From contig SAKE01000010.1 in NCBI GenBank assembly GCA_004017275.1, positions 1 through 64,000 on the forward strand: a DNA stretch of 64,000 bases, written 5' to 3'. Numbering within the stretch: position 1 is the stretch's first letter; the number at the start of each line of letters is the position of its first letter. The notes under the pieces are model-generated. The model ran no database searches. It was not told the DNA's origin and saw only the letters and a program-made list of their open reading frames with translations. Made by a program: the position numbers and the translations under genes. Positions 27,785 to 37,004 of this stretch are shown here, one piece after another. This DNA comes from Mesorhizobium sp. (GTDB lineage Bacteria > Pseudomonadota > Alphaproteobacteria > Rhizobiales > Rhizobiaceae).

Positions 27785-28084
27785 ATGGAGTTGCCAATGC
27801 CCCATAATGCAACAAGCGAAGCCCCCTCCAACCCGCCAGCCAACGGAAGCGGGCCAGATTACAGCACCACCCTCAGAGCGATGCGGGAGACCCGTGGCTA
27901 CAGCGTGGAAGAGCTGTCCCTGACATGCGGTCTGGCGGTCGACGAGATTGAGGATATCGAAAACGGCAGAGTGACCGATCCGTCGAAGCTGCGTCGTATT
28001 GTGTCCGCGCTTCGACTTCCCCAGGAGGCTCTGGTCACCCCGGCCGTCCCGACACCGGCGGCGCAGGGTCGATCCCCGGCATAA
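27785..28084 (+). CDS. Small helix-turn-helix (XRE-like) protein
   Basis: 99 residues from the ATG at 27785; an ATG at 27797 also fits. The C-terminal two thirds read as a HTH_XRE domain: TLRAMRETRGYSVEELSLTCGLAVDEIEDIENGRV (about residues 26-60). Acidic and proline-rich ends. No toxin partner is adjacent. Probable DNA-binding regulator with unknown target. A terminator follows at 28106. Confidence 0.7.
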   Translation: MELPMPHNATSEAPSNPPANGSGPDYSTTLRAMRETRGYSVEELSLTCGLAVDEIEDIENGRVTDPSKLRRIVSALRLPQEALVTPAVPTPAAQGRSPA

Positions 28085-28105
28085 ATTGCCACCATCATTC
28101 CAGTG

Positions 28106-28132
28106 AACCCGCCAAGCCCCCTTGGCGGGTTT
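28106..28132 (+). terminator. Rho-independent terminator of the HTH gene
   Basis: AACCCGCCAAG and CTTGGCGGGTT form an 11-bp perfect stem with a CCCC loop, followed by TTCAT. Confidence 0.85.
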
Positions 28133-28269
28133 CATCGTACCTGCCGCAGCCTCACTGCTTCAGCCTGGGGCTTGCCGATTCGTCTGTCGCACATGCTTAT
28201 ACGCGCGGCGGCCCCGGCTGCTGGACAGCAATCTGCCGTCTATCAAGTTTTTGAACATGGGTTTTGACG

Positions 28270-28731
28270 ATGAGCCTGGAATCCGTTCGTGCCTACTTCG
28301 CCGCCCATGCGCCCGACATCAATGTCATCGTCACGCAGGAGAGTTCGGCGACGGTGATCCTAGCGGCTGAGGCGCATGGCGTGCTGCCGGCACAGATCGC
28401 CAAGACGATCTGCCTGCGCGTCGCCGACCGCACCATGCTGGTAGTGACCAGCGGTACCGCCAGGCTGGACAACCGCAAGTTCAAGGACCAGTTCGGCGGC
28501 AAGCCGCGCATGCTCGACGCCGCGGAGGTTGTCGAAGCGACCAGCCACCCGGTAGGCGGCGTCTGCCCGTTCGGCCTGCCGGCGCCGCTGCCGGTCTATT
28601 GCGACGTATCGCTGCGCGAATTCGACGAGGTGGTGCCTGCCGCCGGCGCCACCAATGCTGCTGTGCGGATCAGCCCGGAGCGCATGGTTGAGATTGCCGG
28701 CGCTGAGTGGGTGGATGTGTGCCAGAGGTAG
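28270..28731 (+). CDS. YbaK/prolyl-tRNA deacylase-like protein
   Basis: 153 residues from the ATG at 28270. The YbaK/EbsC editing-domain fold shows in ESSATVILAAEAHGVLPAQIAKTICLRV (with the conserved lysine in AKTI) and in HPVGGVCPFGLP, the GxxxP-type substrate pocket. Relatives hydrolyse mis-aminoacylated tRNA (for example Cys-tRNA-Pro or Ala-tRNA-Pro). Coincidentally it lies beside tRNA-Pro. Confidence 0.88.
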   Translation: MSLESVRAYFAAHAPDINVIVTQESSATVILAAEAHGVLPAQIAKTICLRVADRTMLVVTSGTARLDNRKFKDQFGGKPRMLDAAEVVEATSHPVGGVCPFGLPAPLPVYCDVSLREFDEVVPAAGATNAAVRISPERMVEIAGAEWVDVCQR

Positions 28732-28858
28732 GTCAGCTGTCGGGACCCGAGCAAGGCTTGTAGAGGACACGTTCTGAAATTTTGCCCCGAGCTGAAGTGT
28801 GGCCGGATGACGGGGCATCGGGAGAGGCGGACTTCGGGGGCAAGTCCTTGCTTCAAAA

Positions 28859-28935
<77 letters not shown>

Positions 28936-28945
28936 GACCGGTCGC

Positions 28946-28975
28946 GATGTATCGTGATAACCCCGTGCGGGTCAA
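28946..28975 (-). promoter_or_regulatory. Promoter of tRNA-Pro
   Basis: On the minus strand TTGACC (28975-28970) and TACATC (28951-28946) are 18 bases apart and end about 10 bases before the tRNA 5' end, a typical tRNA promoter position. Confidence 0.65.
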
Positions 28976-28991
28976 CCGAATTCGGCGACTT

Positions 28992-30260
28992 TTATCCCGC
29001 CGCGCTTGCGGGTGCGGGTGAGCGCTGCAAGGCAGGCCGCAACAGCCGTTGGTGCCTGTATTCCAGCGCGATGGCGCCCCAGATCAGGCCGAGCAGCAGG
29101 TAGACGTGGCGCCAGTGGTCGATGTCGATGAAGGTGCCGAGCCCGATATTGCCGATGAAGGCAACATAGGCGCACAGGAGATAGGGCTGCCATGGCCGGT
29201 CGCGCAGCAGGATGCGGAAGCCGGCTGCCATCGTCCATGAGACGAGCGCGAGGAACGACACGAAGCCGAGCCAGCCATAATCCATCAGCATTTTTAGCCA
29301 GATATCGTGGGTGTCTTCACCAAAGATCGTGCCGAAGACCAGCGGGCCGATGCCGAAAGGATGCTCCATCGCCATCTGGAAGCCGATTGCGTAGCGGGCG
29401 AAGCGTCCAAGCCGGGCGGTGTCGTAGCTCTGCTCGAGATGGGCGCGGTTGGAAAACATTTCCGACACGCCAGGCAGCTGCAGGATGACGATGATGGCGA
29501 CGACCAGCAATGCCAGCGCGGCGATCGTCATCACCACCACGCGCAACCGGAACATGCCACTGGCGCTTTGCAGGAACAGGCAGCCGGTGAGCAGGACAGC
29601 CGAGACGGCGAACATGCCCCAGGCACCACGCGAGAAGGAAAAGAAGATGCCGGCGGTGATGATCAGCAGCGGCACAGCCAGCAGCGGCATGCGCGTGACC
29701 GGTCCGGTTAGGAGCAAATAGAGCAGATAGATGCCGGGCAGCACCAGGAACGGTCCGAACACATTCGGGTCCTGGAAGGCGCCGGCGGCGCGGTCGTACT
29801 TGGTGAACATCTCGGCGCCCGGAAAGGCGTGGAAATAGCCTGCAATGCCAAGCAGCGAGGTCGCCACGGCAGAAACCACATAGGCAATGAAGATCAATCG
29901 GTAGAGGTTCGGCCGTACGGCGGTGATCGATGCGAAGAACACCGCGCTGAAGGCGAGAAACAGCGACACGGCGAGATAGAGCGGCGTGTTGGCGAGGTCC
30001 GCCATCTGCGTCATGGAGATCATGCCGCCAATGTTCATCGTCACCAGCAGCACCAGCAGCGGCGTGGCCGCGCGGGAAATCCGCAAGCCGAAAAGCGCCC
30101 AGATGGCGATCAGCCCGGCCATGTAGAGTTCATAAGGCGCCGGCTCGCTGATGACGAAGCCGGACAGCAGAATGCCGAGGAAGACCGCGCCCGACGAAAT
30201 CAGCGCGATCAGCTTGGCGTTGACCGCTGTACGCGGCAGATCATGGGCGATCGCGCTCAA
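28992..30260 (-). CDS. O-antigen ligase/polymerase family membrane protein
   Basis: 422 residues, TTG start at 30260 overlapping the upstream stop (TTGA). About eleven membrane helices with a large loop near residues 270-330 containing RLGRFARYAIGFQMAMEHPFGIGP and DTHDIWLKMLMDYGWLG, the Wzy_C/O-antigen ligase pattern. It polymerises or transfers lipid-linked glycan in the periplasm. Last gene of the polysaccharide operon that starts at the Wza-like gene. Confidence 0.82.
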   Translation of the reverse strand: MSAIAHDLPRTAVNAKLIALISSGAVFLGILLSGFVISEPAPYELYMAGLIAIWALFGLRISRAATPLLVLLVTMNIGGMISMTQMADLANTPLYLAVSLFLAFSAVFFASITAVRPNLYRLIFIAYVVSAVATSLLGIAGYFHAFPGAEMFTKYDRAAGAFQDPNVFGPFLVLPGIYLLYLLLTGPVTRMPLLAVPLLIITAGIFFSFSRGAWGMFAVSAVLLTGCLFLQSASGMFRLRVVVMTIAALALLVVAIIVILQLPGVSEMFSNRAHLEQSYDTARLGRFARYAIGFQMAMEHPFGIGPLVFGTIFGEDTHDIWLKMLMDYGWLGFVSFLALVSWTMAAGFRILLRDRPWQPYLLCAYVAFIGNIGLGTFIDIDHWRHVYLLLGLIWGAIALEYRHQRLLRPALQRSPAPASAAG

Positions 30261-31792
30261 TAGGCGTTTTCCGTGTTGAGCAGCCGGAGCGGCGTCAGGA
30301 ACAGGATCCGCAGGTCGAACAGCAGCGACCAGTTCTCGATGTAGTAGAGATCATACTCCGTCCGCATGCGGATCTTCTCATTGGTGTCCATCTCGCCGCG
30401 CCAGCCATTGATCTGCGCCCAGCCGGTGACGCCGGGCTTGACCTTGTGGCGCGCGAAATAGCCGTCCACCACCTCGTTGTAGAGCAGGTTATGCGACTGC
30501 GCGGCGATGGCATGCGGGCGCGGGCCGACCAGCGACAGCGAACCGAGCAGCGAGTTGAAGAACTGCGGCAACTCGTCGATCGAGGTCTTGCGGATGAAGC
30601 GGCCGACGCGGGTGACGCGCGGGTCGTTCTTGGTCACCGTCTGCCTGGCGGTCGGGTCGGCCTTGTCCGTATACATCGAGCGGAACTTGTAGACTTCGAT
30701 GATCTCGTTGTTGAAACCGTGCCGCTTCTGGTGAAACAGAACCGGTCCCTTGCTGTCGAGCTTGATGGCGATGGCGGTCGCCAGCATCACCGGCGAGAAC
30801 ACGACGATGCCGATCAGGCTGAAAACGATGTCGAAGGCGCGTTTGGCGACCGAATCCCAGTCGTTGATCGGCTTGTCGAAGATATCGAGCATCGGCACCG
30901 CGCCGATGTAGGAATAGGCGCGCGGGCGAAATTGCAGCGCGTTGGAATGCGCCGACAGCCGGATGTCGACCGGTAGCACCCAGAGCTTCTTCAGCAACTG
31001 CAGAACGCGCGTTTCGGCGGTCAGCGGCAGCGACACGATCAGCATGTCGATGCGGGCGATGCGGGCGAATTCGATCAGTTCGGAAATGGTGCCGAGCTTG
31101 GGATAGCCGGCGACGATGGGCGGCGAGCGCTTGTCGCCGCGATCGTCGAAGATGCCGCAGATGCGGATATCGTTGTAAGGCTGTTTTTCGACCGAGCGGA
31201 TCAGGATTTCCGCCGCCTTGCCGCCGCCGACGATGACGGCGCGCCGTTCCATGCGGCCATCGCGCGCCCAGGCCCGGATCAGCTTCGACATCACCAGCCT
31301 GAGGCCGAAGATGAGAACGAAGCCGATGACGAACCAACTGCCGAACAAAAGGCGCGAATAGTCTTCCGACATCTTCATGACGAACGCCGTCAGCGCCATG
31401 AGGGCGAACGTGCCGGCCCAGACCAGCAGGACGCGGCTGAAATTGGCGATCGGCCGCATCAGGGCAACGATCTGGTAGCAGTCGGTGACGTCGAGCAGCA
31501 CCACGGCAAGGAACGACGCGGCGGCGATCGTCACCGGATACTGCCAGGCGAGGTAATTGAAGAACCCGACATAATGGAAATAGACGGCGAGCCCGGACAG
31601 GAACAGCAACCCGAATTCGACCATGCGCAGAACGCCGCTGACCATGATCGGCGACATGGTATCGCGCCTGTACTGCGAAGCCACCTGGCGGGCGACATTG
31701 TTCATGCCGCCGGGCGCGTCGCCATCGGCCGGGCCGTCGAATTTACGCACCGCCTCTGCTGAAAAGCGGCGCGCGGGGTCGATCTCGTTCAT
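30257..31792 (-). CDS. Undecaprenyl-phosphate sugar phosphotransferase (WcaJ/ExoY-like priming enzyme)
   Basis: 511 residues. Four to five N-terminal helices (about 45-165), a Rossmann-like middle (VGGGKAAEILIRSVEKQP) and the C-terminal bacterial sugar transferase domain (about 320-511) with RAFDIVFSLIGIVVFSPVML, FHQKRHGFNNEIIEVYKFRSM, TSIDELPQFFNSLLGSLSLVGPRP and KPGVTGWAQINGWRGE. It starts repeat-unit assembly by moving a hexose-1-phosphate onto undecaprenyl phosphate. Confidence 0.92.
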   Translation of the reverse strand: MNEIDPARRFSAEAVRKFDGPADGDAPGGMNNVARQVASQYRRDTMSPIMVSGVLRMVEFGLLFLSGLAVYFHYVGFFNYLAWQYPVTIAAASFLAVVLLDVTDCYQIVALMRPIANFSRVLLVWAGTFALMALTAFVMKMSEDYSRLLFGSWFVIGFVLIFGLRLVMSKLIRAWARDGRMERRAVIVGGGKAAEILIRSVEKQPYNDIRICGIFDDRGDKRSPPIVAGYPKLGTISELIEFARIARIDMLIVSLPLTAETRVLQLLKKLWVLPVDIRLSAHSNALQFRPRAYSYIGAVPMLDIFDKPINDWDSVAKRAFDIVFSLIGIVVFSPVMLATAIAIKLDSKGPVLFHQKRHGFNNEIIEVYKFRSMYTDKADPTARQTVTKNDPRVTRVGRFIRKTSIDELPQFFNSLLGSLSLVGPRPHAIAAQSHNLLYNEVVDGYFARHKVKPGVTGWAQINGWRGEMDTNEKIRMRTEYDLYYIENWSLLFDLRILFLTPLRLLNTENAY

Positions 31793-31886
31793 GGGGCTTT
31801 CCGCAAGCTTCCAGACGTGAATAGCAAAAGAGAGCTAAGAAACCCTTGAAACAACGCACGGCTTTGGAACTGCTTGGCCCTGCGGG

Positions 31887-33017
31887 CTATTTGTAGAGCG
31901 CGGCGAAATAGGCCTTCTCGATGTCGGCGGCCATTACATTGGCGCCAAAGCGCGCCTTGAGGTCGGCGCGATCGGGCATCAGGTCGCCATAGGCGGCGGG
32001 GTCGGCCAGCGCCTGGCTCAGCTTCTCGGCAAGTTCGACTGGGTCGGGCCGGATCAGGGCAGGGGAACCGGTGCCGAAGATTTCCGGTATGCCGCCGACG
32101 GCGGTGGCGATCATCGGCTTTCCCCCTGCAAGCGTTTCCAGGACGATATAGGGCATGGCTTCGGCGCGCGAGGGAACGATGACGAGTGCTGCCAGCGCAA
32201 ACGCCTCCCTGGCCGGCATCGGCGGCAGGAAGCGAACATGGCGCTCAAGTCCAAGGCGCTTCACTTGCCTGTGGTAACGCGGCAGGTCGTCGCCGTCGCC
32301 GACCATCACAGCGGTCAGCGCGCGGCCGAACCGGGGGCCGGCAAGGGCGAGTGCATCGATGAAGATATCCGGTCCCTTCAGGTCGCGCATCATGCCGATA
32401 TAAAGCAGATCGGCTGCATCCGGCTCGGTGCTCACCGGCTCGAATTCGCCGGCGCGCAAGCCGTTGTAGACCAAGGTGTTGGGAATGGGCGGCTCGCCGA
32501 CCTTATGGCGATAGGTTTGCCTTTCATAGTCGGACACAAACAGCAGGTAGTCGGTGAAGCGGGCCATGAAGCGCTCAAGCGCGAAGAACAGCTTTCCGGT
32601 GGTCGTGTTCTCGTCATAGTGGAGAGAGCCACCATGCGGCGAATAAAGGCGGGCTACGCGAGACCTTGATACCCGCAACAATGAGCCGAACAGACGGGCA
32701 TAGGCGCCACCCTTGGCGCCGTGCCCGTGCAATACGTCCGGCCGCAATTCCTTGATGATCCTGTAAGTGCGCCAGGCCGAGGCGAGGTCGCCCGGACCGA
32801 CATGGCGCTGCATCGGCGTTCGATGGATGCCGAGCGCCAGCATGTCCTTCATTTGCTCGAACAGGTGTTCCTCGAACTCGCCGCCCGTCGTCGAATCGCA
32901 GACGATGCCGACAGAATGCCCGGCGGCGACCTGCGCCTCGGTGAGGTCCCGCACATGCCGGAAGATTCCTCCGACGGGTGAGCGAAAACAATGGACGATC
33001 CTGAGTGTGTCCGCCAC
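31887..33017 (-). CDS. Glycosyltransferase family 4
   Basis: 376 residues, GTG start at 33017. GT-B fold: N-terminal HCFRSPVGGIFRHVRDL, and a C-terminal donor domain with VPSRAEAMPYIVLETLAGGKPMIATAVGGIPEI, the E-x7-E GT4 signature. Cytosolic, adds a sugar to the lipid-linked repeat unit; donor and linkage unknown. Confidence 0.88.
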   Translation of the reverse strand: MADTLRIVHCFRSPVGGIFRHVRDLTEAQVAAGHSVGIVCDSTTGGEFEEHLFEQMKDMLALGIHRTPMQRHVGPGDLASAWRTYRIIKELRPDVLHGHGAKGGAYARLFGSLLRVSRSRVARLYSPHGGSLHYDENTTTGKLFFALERFMARFTDYLLFVSDYERQTYRHKVGEPPIPNTLVYNGLRAGEFEPVSTEPDAADLLYIGMMRDLKGPDIFIDALALAGPRFGRALTAVMVGDGDDLPRYHRQVKRLGLERHVRFLPPMPAREAFALAALVIVPSRAEAMPYIVLETLAGGKPMIATAVGGIPEIFGTGSPALIRPDPVELAEKLSQALADPAAYGDLMPDRADLKARFGANVMAADIEKAYFAALYK

Positions 33018-33026
33018 GTGGTTCGT

Positions 33027-33590
33027 TCAGAACAGGCGTTCGCGGACATAGACGGTATCGCCAGGAAGCAGCGGGTCGGAAGTGACCACGCGGCCGGTCA
33101 TCACCTTGCCGTTGATGTCGCGGGTGATGTCGACGCTTTCCTGGTTGGCGCGCGGCGTGAAGCCGCCGGCAATGGCGATTGCCTTCTGCACCGTCAGGCC
33201 GGGGACGTAAGAGTATTGGCCGGCAGCGCCCACTTCGCCCATGACGAAGATCGGCCGGTAGCGGTCGATCTCGACCGAAACGTCGGGATCGCGCAGATAG
33301 CCTTGCCGCAATTTGTCGGCGATCTCCTTTTCCATCTGTTGCGCGGTGTGGCCGCGCGCCGGTATGGCGCCGACAAGCGGGAAGGAGAGGTAACCGGATT
33401 GGTCGACGCTGTAGGTGTTGGTCAACCCGTCCTGCTCGAACACGGTGACGCGGACGCGGTCGCCGGCGCCAAGACGATAGGGTTGATCGAGCACCTCATG
33501 GAAGGCTGCCGGCGTCGGCCGGTAGCTGGAACAGCCAGCAAGCATCGATACGGCAAGCAGAGCGCGAAACAGGGAAGCAGTGCTTTTCAT
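33027..33590 (-). CDS. Polysaccharide export lipoprotein (Wza/OtnA-like)
   Basis: 187 residues from the ATG at 33590. A lipoprotein signal ends LAGC at about residue 19. The polysaccharide export (Poly_export) domain and SLBB-like region are present: YRLGAGDRVRVTVFEQDGLTNTYSVDQSGYLSFPLVGAI and VGAAGQYSYVPGLTVQKAIAIAGGF. At under 190 residues it is much shorter than Wza and fits the short ExoF-type export proteins. First gene of the minus-strand operon, divergent from the Wzz-like gene. Confidence 0.88.
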   Translation of the reverse strand: MKSTASLFRALLAVSMLAGCSSYRPTPAAFHEVLDQPYRLGAGDRVRVTVFEQDGLTNTYSVDQSGYLSFPLVGAIPARGHTAQQMEKEIADKLRQGYLRDPDVSVEIDRYRPIFVMGEVGAAGQYSYVPGLTVQKAIAIAGGFTPRANQESVDITRDINGKVMTGRVVTSDPLLPGDTVYVRERLF

Positions 33591-33764
33591 GACCGGACAG
33601 GTACCTTCGACTGGGCCGCTGCGGCGTCGCAGCAACATCAGGGATCGAAGTCCGTTATCATCCTGTTAGGGTTAATGGCCGGTAAAGGGAGCGGCCGACG
33701 CATGGCGCATCGGCAAGAGTTTTGTGATTTTTTGCAAGTTTGTTTCTCGCTTGCCAGTAAATCC

Positions 33765-33802
33765 TAACGGAAACTTACCGTGATCTTAACGGCTGAGTTA
33801 CC
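33765..33802 (+). promoter_or_regulatory. Duplicated TAACGG/TTACC motif between divergent export genes
   Basis: TAACGG-N4-TTACC (33765-33779) is followed by TAACGG-N5-TTACC (33787-33802); the copies start 22 bases apart, two helical turns. They lie in the 258-base divergent intergenic region, 47-84 bases before the Wzz-like start. This looks like a tandem operator for a dimeric regulator. Confidence 0.45.
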
Positions 33803-33848
33803 ATAGTTGTTTACAGTGCATCCTGACCCAGTATCGGAGTAGGGATGC

Positions 33849-36119
33849 ATGTCCGTTCAGTCCGCGGCCGCAGATGTCGACGTCGATCTCAGGCAGCTCT
33901 TCGCCAGCCTGGCGAGGAATTGGTTGCGCATATTCGTCGTCGTCTTGCTGGTGACAGGTCTGGCGTTCGCCTTCGCCTCATTGGCAACCCGGCACTACAA
34001 TGCCGAGACGCAAGTGGAGATTGCTCCACGCGAATCCGTCTACACGCGGCCTGCCAGCAACAACAATGACACCGACAAGCCTATTCTCGACGAACAGGGC
34101 GTCGCCACTCAAGTCCAGATCATTTCCTCCAACGAAATCCTCAAGCAGGTCGCACAGAAGCTTGGCCTGGAAAAACTGCCCGAGTTCAATGAAGTGCTCG
34201 ACATGTCGGCGCTGAGCCGCGCTCTGGTCCTCGTCGGCTTGAAAAGCGACCCGATGGAAATTCCGACGGAAGAGCGCGTGCTTAAGAAAATGCACGAGAA
34301 ACTCAACGTCTATGGCGTCGAGAAGACCCGCATCATTGCCATCGAATTCTCATCGGAAGATCCGCAACTTGCTGCCAAAATACCGGATGACATTGCCGCC
34401 GCCTATATAGCGGGGCAGGGGGCGGCCAAGCTTGAATCGAACAACGCCGCCGCCGACTTCCTGGCGCCGGAGATCGCCGACCTGTCGAAGCAGGTCAAGG
34501 ATGCCGAGGCCAAGGTCGCCGCCTACCGCGCCCAGTCCGATCTTCTGATGGGTGGCAACAATTCAGTGCTCGCCACCCAGCAGCTTTCGGAATTGTCGAG
34601 CGAACTGTCGAAAGTGCGCGCCAACCGCGCCGCGGCCGAAGCGACCGCTGACGGTGTGCGCCGGGCGCTGCAGAATGGCGGTTCGCTGGATGCCGTGCCG
34701 GAGGTTCTGTCATCGGACCTGATCCAGCGCTTGCGCGAACGGCAGGTCGAATTGCGCTCCAACATCGCCGATCTGTCGACGACGCTGCTTGGCAATCACC
34801 CGCGCATTCGCGCGCTGAAATCGCAACTGTCCGATCTCGACGCGCAGATCCGCAGCGAGGCCCAAAAGATTATGAAGGGCCTGTTGATGCAGGCCGAGAC
34901 GGCAAAGGCCCGCGAGAACCAGCTCGTCGCCGACGTCAACACGTTGAAGGCGGCGTCGGCGCAGGCCGGCGAACAACAGGTCGATCTCGACGCGCTGCAG
35001 CGCGACGCGACCGCCAAGCGGCAGCAACTCGAACTGTATCTGACCAACTACCGTGAAGCGGCTTCGCGCCAGGATCGCAACTACCTGCCTGTCGACGCTC
35101 GCATCGCCTCAAAGGCCTCGGTGCCTTCCGAAGCCTATTTCCCGAAGGTCGGGCCGATCGTTGGCGCCGCATTCGCCGCATCACTGCTGATCATGGCCAT
35201 CGTGACGCTTCTGCGGGAGCTGTTTTCCGGCCGTGCGATGCGTCCGGCGACCGGTTCCCGGTTCGAACGGATCGATGAGGTGGCGATGCCTGATACGGCG
35301 CATGCTCCTGGTATGGTTGCGATGCCGGCTGTCCGCCGGGAGCCCATTCGCCAGGAACCCATCGTTCGCCAGGAGGTGGGAGACCGTGCGGCTGAAGCGG
35401 AGGCCGAGCCCTACACAGCCGCAATGCCCTATGGGGCCGAGGCCCCTGATACGGCCGCCATGCCCGATGCGGCGGCAGCAGAGCAGACGGCTGTCACGCC
35501 CGAACCGGTGCGTTCGACCCTGGGCGAGATCGACATCGAGAAGGCTGCCGAGAAGCTGATCGCCAGCGGTGCCGCGCGCGCCATATTCGTCTCGCCGGAG
35601 GGCGACGAGGCAGCTGCATCGGCGATCCTGGTGGCCCGTGAGGTCGCGGACGCCGGCCTGCGCGTCCTGTTGCTGGACCTTACCGCGTCGGGGGCGGCCT
35701 CGCGGCCGATGCTGGACAGCGGCCTTTTCCCCGGCATCACCAACCTGCTCGCTTCGGAAGCGCAGTTCAGCGACGTCATCCATGCCGACCTCTACTCGGA
35801 CTGTCACGTGATCCCCGTCGGCACCGCCGATCCGGTCCGCGCCATGCGCGCCGCCGACCGGCTGCCGATCATCATGCAGTCGCTGACCACAGCCTATGAT
35901 CTGGTCGTGGTCGAGTGCGGACCGGCCGACGCGCAAGGCATCGGCCGTCTGGCGGGCGATGCCACCGAGGTGTTCCTGTCCATGCTGGAGCCGGACGACG
36001 AGGTGACGCAGGCCGCGGTCAAACTGATCGAGAACGGTTATCCCGATCTCACGCTGGTGACGCCGCTCGGCCACGAACCGCCCGGCAATCCGGTACCCGG
36101 ACGGCGCTCTGCCGCCTGA
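33849..36119 (+). CDS. Polysaccharide chain-length/export protein (Wzz/ExoP-like) with degenerate kinase domain
   Basis: 756 residues. Wzz domain: membrane helix 1 at about residues 26-50, a long periplasmic coiled coil (about 190-400), helix 2 at about 430-456. An Ala/Pro/Glu-rich linker (about 470-560) precedes a P-loop-like domain (about 570-745). In bacterial tyrosine kinases such as ExoP this domain starts with a GxxxxGKS/T Walker A; here the equivalent is VSPEGDEAAASAILVA, with no lysine. No C-terminal tyrosine cluster is present. Probably a pseudokinase regulator of polymer length. Divergent from the export lipoprotein gene. Confidence 0.85.
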   Translation: MSVQSAAADVDVDLRQLFASLARNWLRIFVVVLLVTGLAFAFASLATRHYNAETQVEIAPRESVYTRPASNNNDTDKPILDEQGVATQVQIISSNEILKQVAQKLGLEKLPEFNEVLDMSALSRALVLVGLKSDPMEIPTEERVLKKMHEKLNVYGVEKTRIIAIEFSSEDPQLAAKIPDDIAAAYIAGQGAAKLESNNAAADFLAPEIADLSKQVKDAEAKVAAYRAQSDLLMGGNNSVLATQQLSELSSELSKVRANRAAAEATADGVRRALQNGGSLDAVPEVLSSDLIQRLRERQVELRSNIADLSTTLLGNHPRIRALKSQLSDLDAQIRSEAQKIMKGLLMQAETAKARENQLVADVNTLKAASAQAGEQQVDLDALQRDATAKRQQLELYLTNYREAASRQDRNYLPVDARIASKASVPSEAYFPKVGPIVGAAFAASLLIMAIVTLLRELFSGRAMRPATGSRFERIDEVAMPDTAHAPGMVAMPAVRREPIRQEPIVRQEVGDRAAEAEAEPYTAAMPYGAEAPDTAAMPDAAAAEQTAVTPEPVRSTLGEIDIEKAAEKLIASGAARAIFVSPEGDEAAASAILVAREVADAGLRVLLLDLTASGAASRPMLDSGLFPGITNLLASEAQFSDVIHADLYSDCHVIPVGTADPVRAMRAADRLPIIMQSLTTAYDLVVVECGPADAQGIGRLAGDATEVFLSMLEPDDEVTQAAVKLIENGYPDLTLVTPLGHEPPGNPVPGRRSAA

Positions 36120-36158
36120 AGCAATTCCCTGACGGGCGCCGGTTAGCGGTCTGCCCGG

Positions 36159-37004
36159 TTATCCCAGTTCCAGGGTCGTCACGCCGAACACCCGCTGCAG
36201 GCCGAGCTTCGGAGGCAAGCCCTTGTACATGCGGGTCGTGATGAAGGTCGGCGCAAAGCCGGCCGCCTCGAGCGCCGCGATGAAACCGATGTTGTCGGCG
36301 GGGACGTCGATGTGCAGGTCGCCGCCCTCACAGGCGCCAGCCAGTCCGTCCAGCAGTTGCAGGGCGATTTCCATCTCGTCGGCAAACAGCGGGCCGATCT
36401 TGAAGCCGGAGCGGCACGGCCGCGCCACGGCGTAGCCGGCGGTGCCGCGCGAACTGATCGCCGCCAGCCCGTAGTGCGGTGCCTGCAGCCATCGCTGGAG
36501 GAAGGCCCGCCGCGGTGCCGGAAAACAATATGAGTCGTAGGCGATGATGTCGGGCACAAGCTGCGTTGTTATCATGCGCAGCCCATCGGCCCTGATCGCC
36601 GGGCCTGCCTTGCGCCCGGTGTAGCGGATGGTCTCGTAGGCCGGCCTGAAGCCCTTGCGCCGGTAATTGGCTTGCTGCTCGGCGACACCGTCGAGGCCGA
36701 CGGCCCTGCCTGCAAGTCTTTTCATGCCGGCGTTCCAGACCGCCTTGCCGTAGCCTTTGCCGCGTCGATCCGGCCGGCAGATGTAGAGGCCGATGAAACC
36801 GAACCCGCTTCCATAGGCCACTGCCGAGACTGCGGCGACCATTTCGTTGCCGACAAAGGCGCCGATGAAGCCTTCGGGATCCGCAGCCTGGAACATCGCG
36901 GCGTCTTCAAGACCGGGATTCCAGCCTTCCGCGGCCGCCCAGTCGACGAGAACCGCCAATTCCTGCAGCGACAGTGTGCGGACGGTAGGCTTCATGGCAT
37001 TCAC
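36159..37004 (-). CDS. Two-domain GNAT N-acetyltransferase
   Basis: 281 residues, GTG at 37004 overlapping the upstream stop (GTGA); ATG at 36995 is an alternative. The first 130 residues form a GNAT domain with acetyl-CoA loop RPDRRGKGYGKAVW (about 79-92). The second half (about 150-280, with DIHIDVPADNIGFIAALEAAGF-like text) resembles the YitH/Acetyltransf_18 companion domain. Substrate unknown. Last gene of the importer-racemase operon. Confidence 0.78.
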   Translation of the reverse strand: MNAMKPTVRTLSLQELAVLVDWAAAEGWNPGLEDAAMFQAADPEGFIGAFVGNEMVAAVSAVAYGSGFGFIGLYICRPDRRGKGYGKAVWNAGMKRLAGRAVGLDGVAEQQANYRRKGFRPAYETIRYTGRKAGPAIRADGLRMITTQLVPDIIAYDSYCFPAPRRAFLQRWLQAPHYGLAAISSRGTAGYAVARPCRSGFKIGPLFADEMEIALQLLDGLAGACEGGDLHIDVPADNIGFIAALEAAGFAPTFITTRMYKGLPPKLGLQRVFGVTTLELG

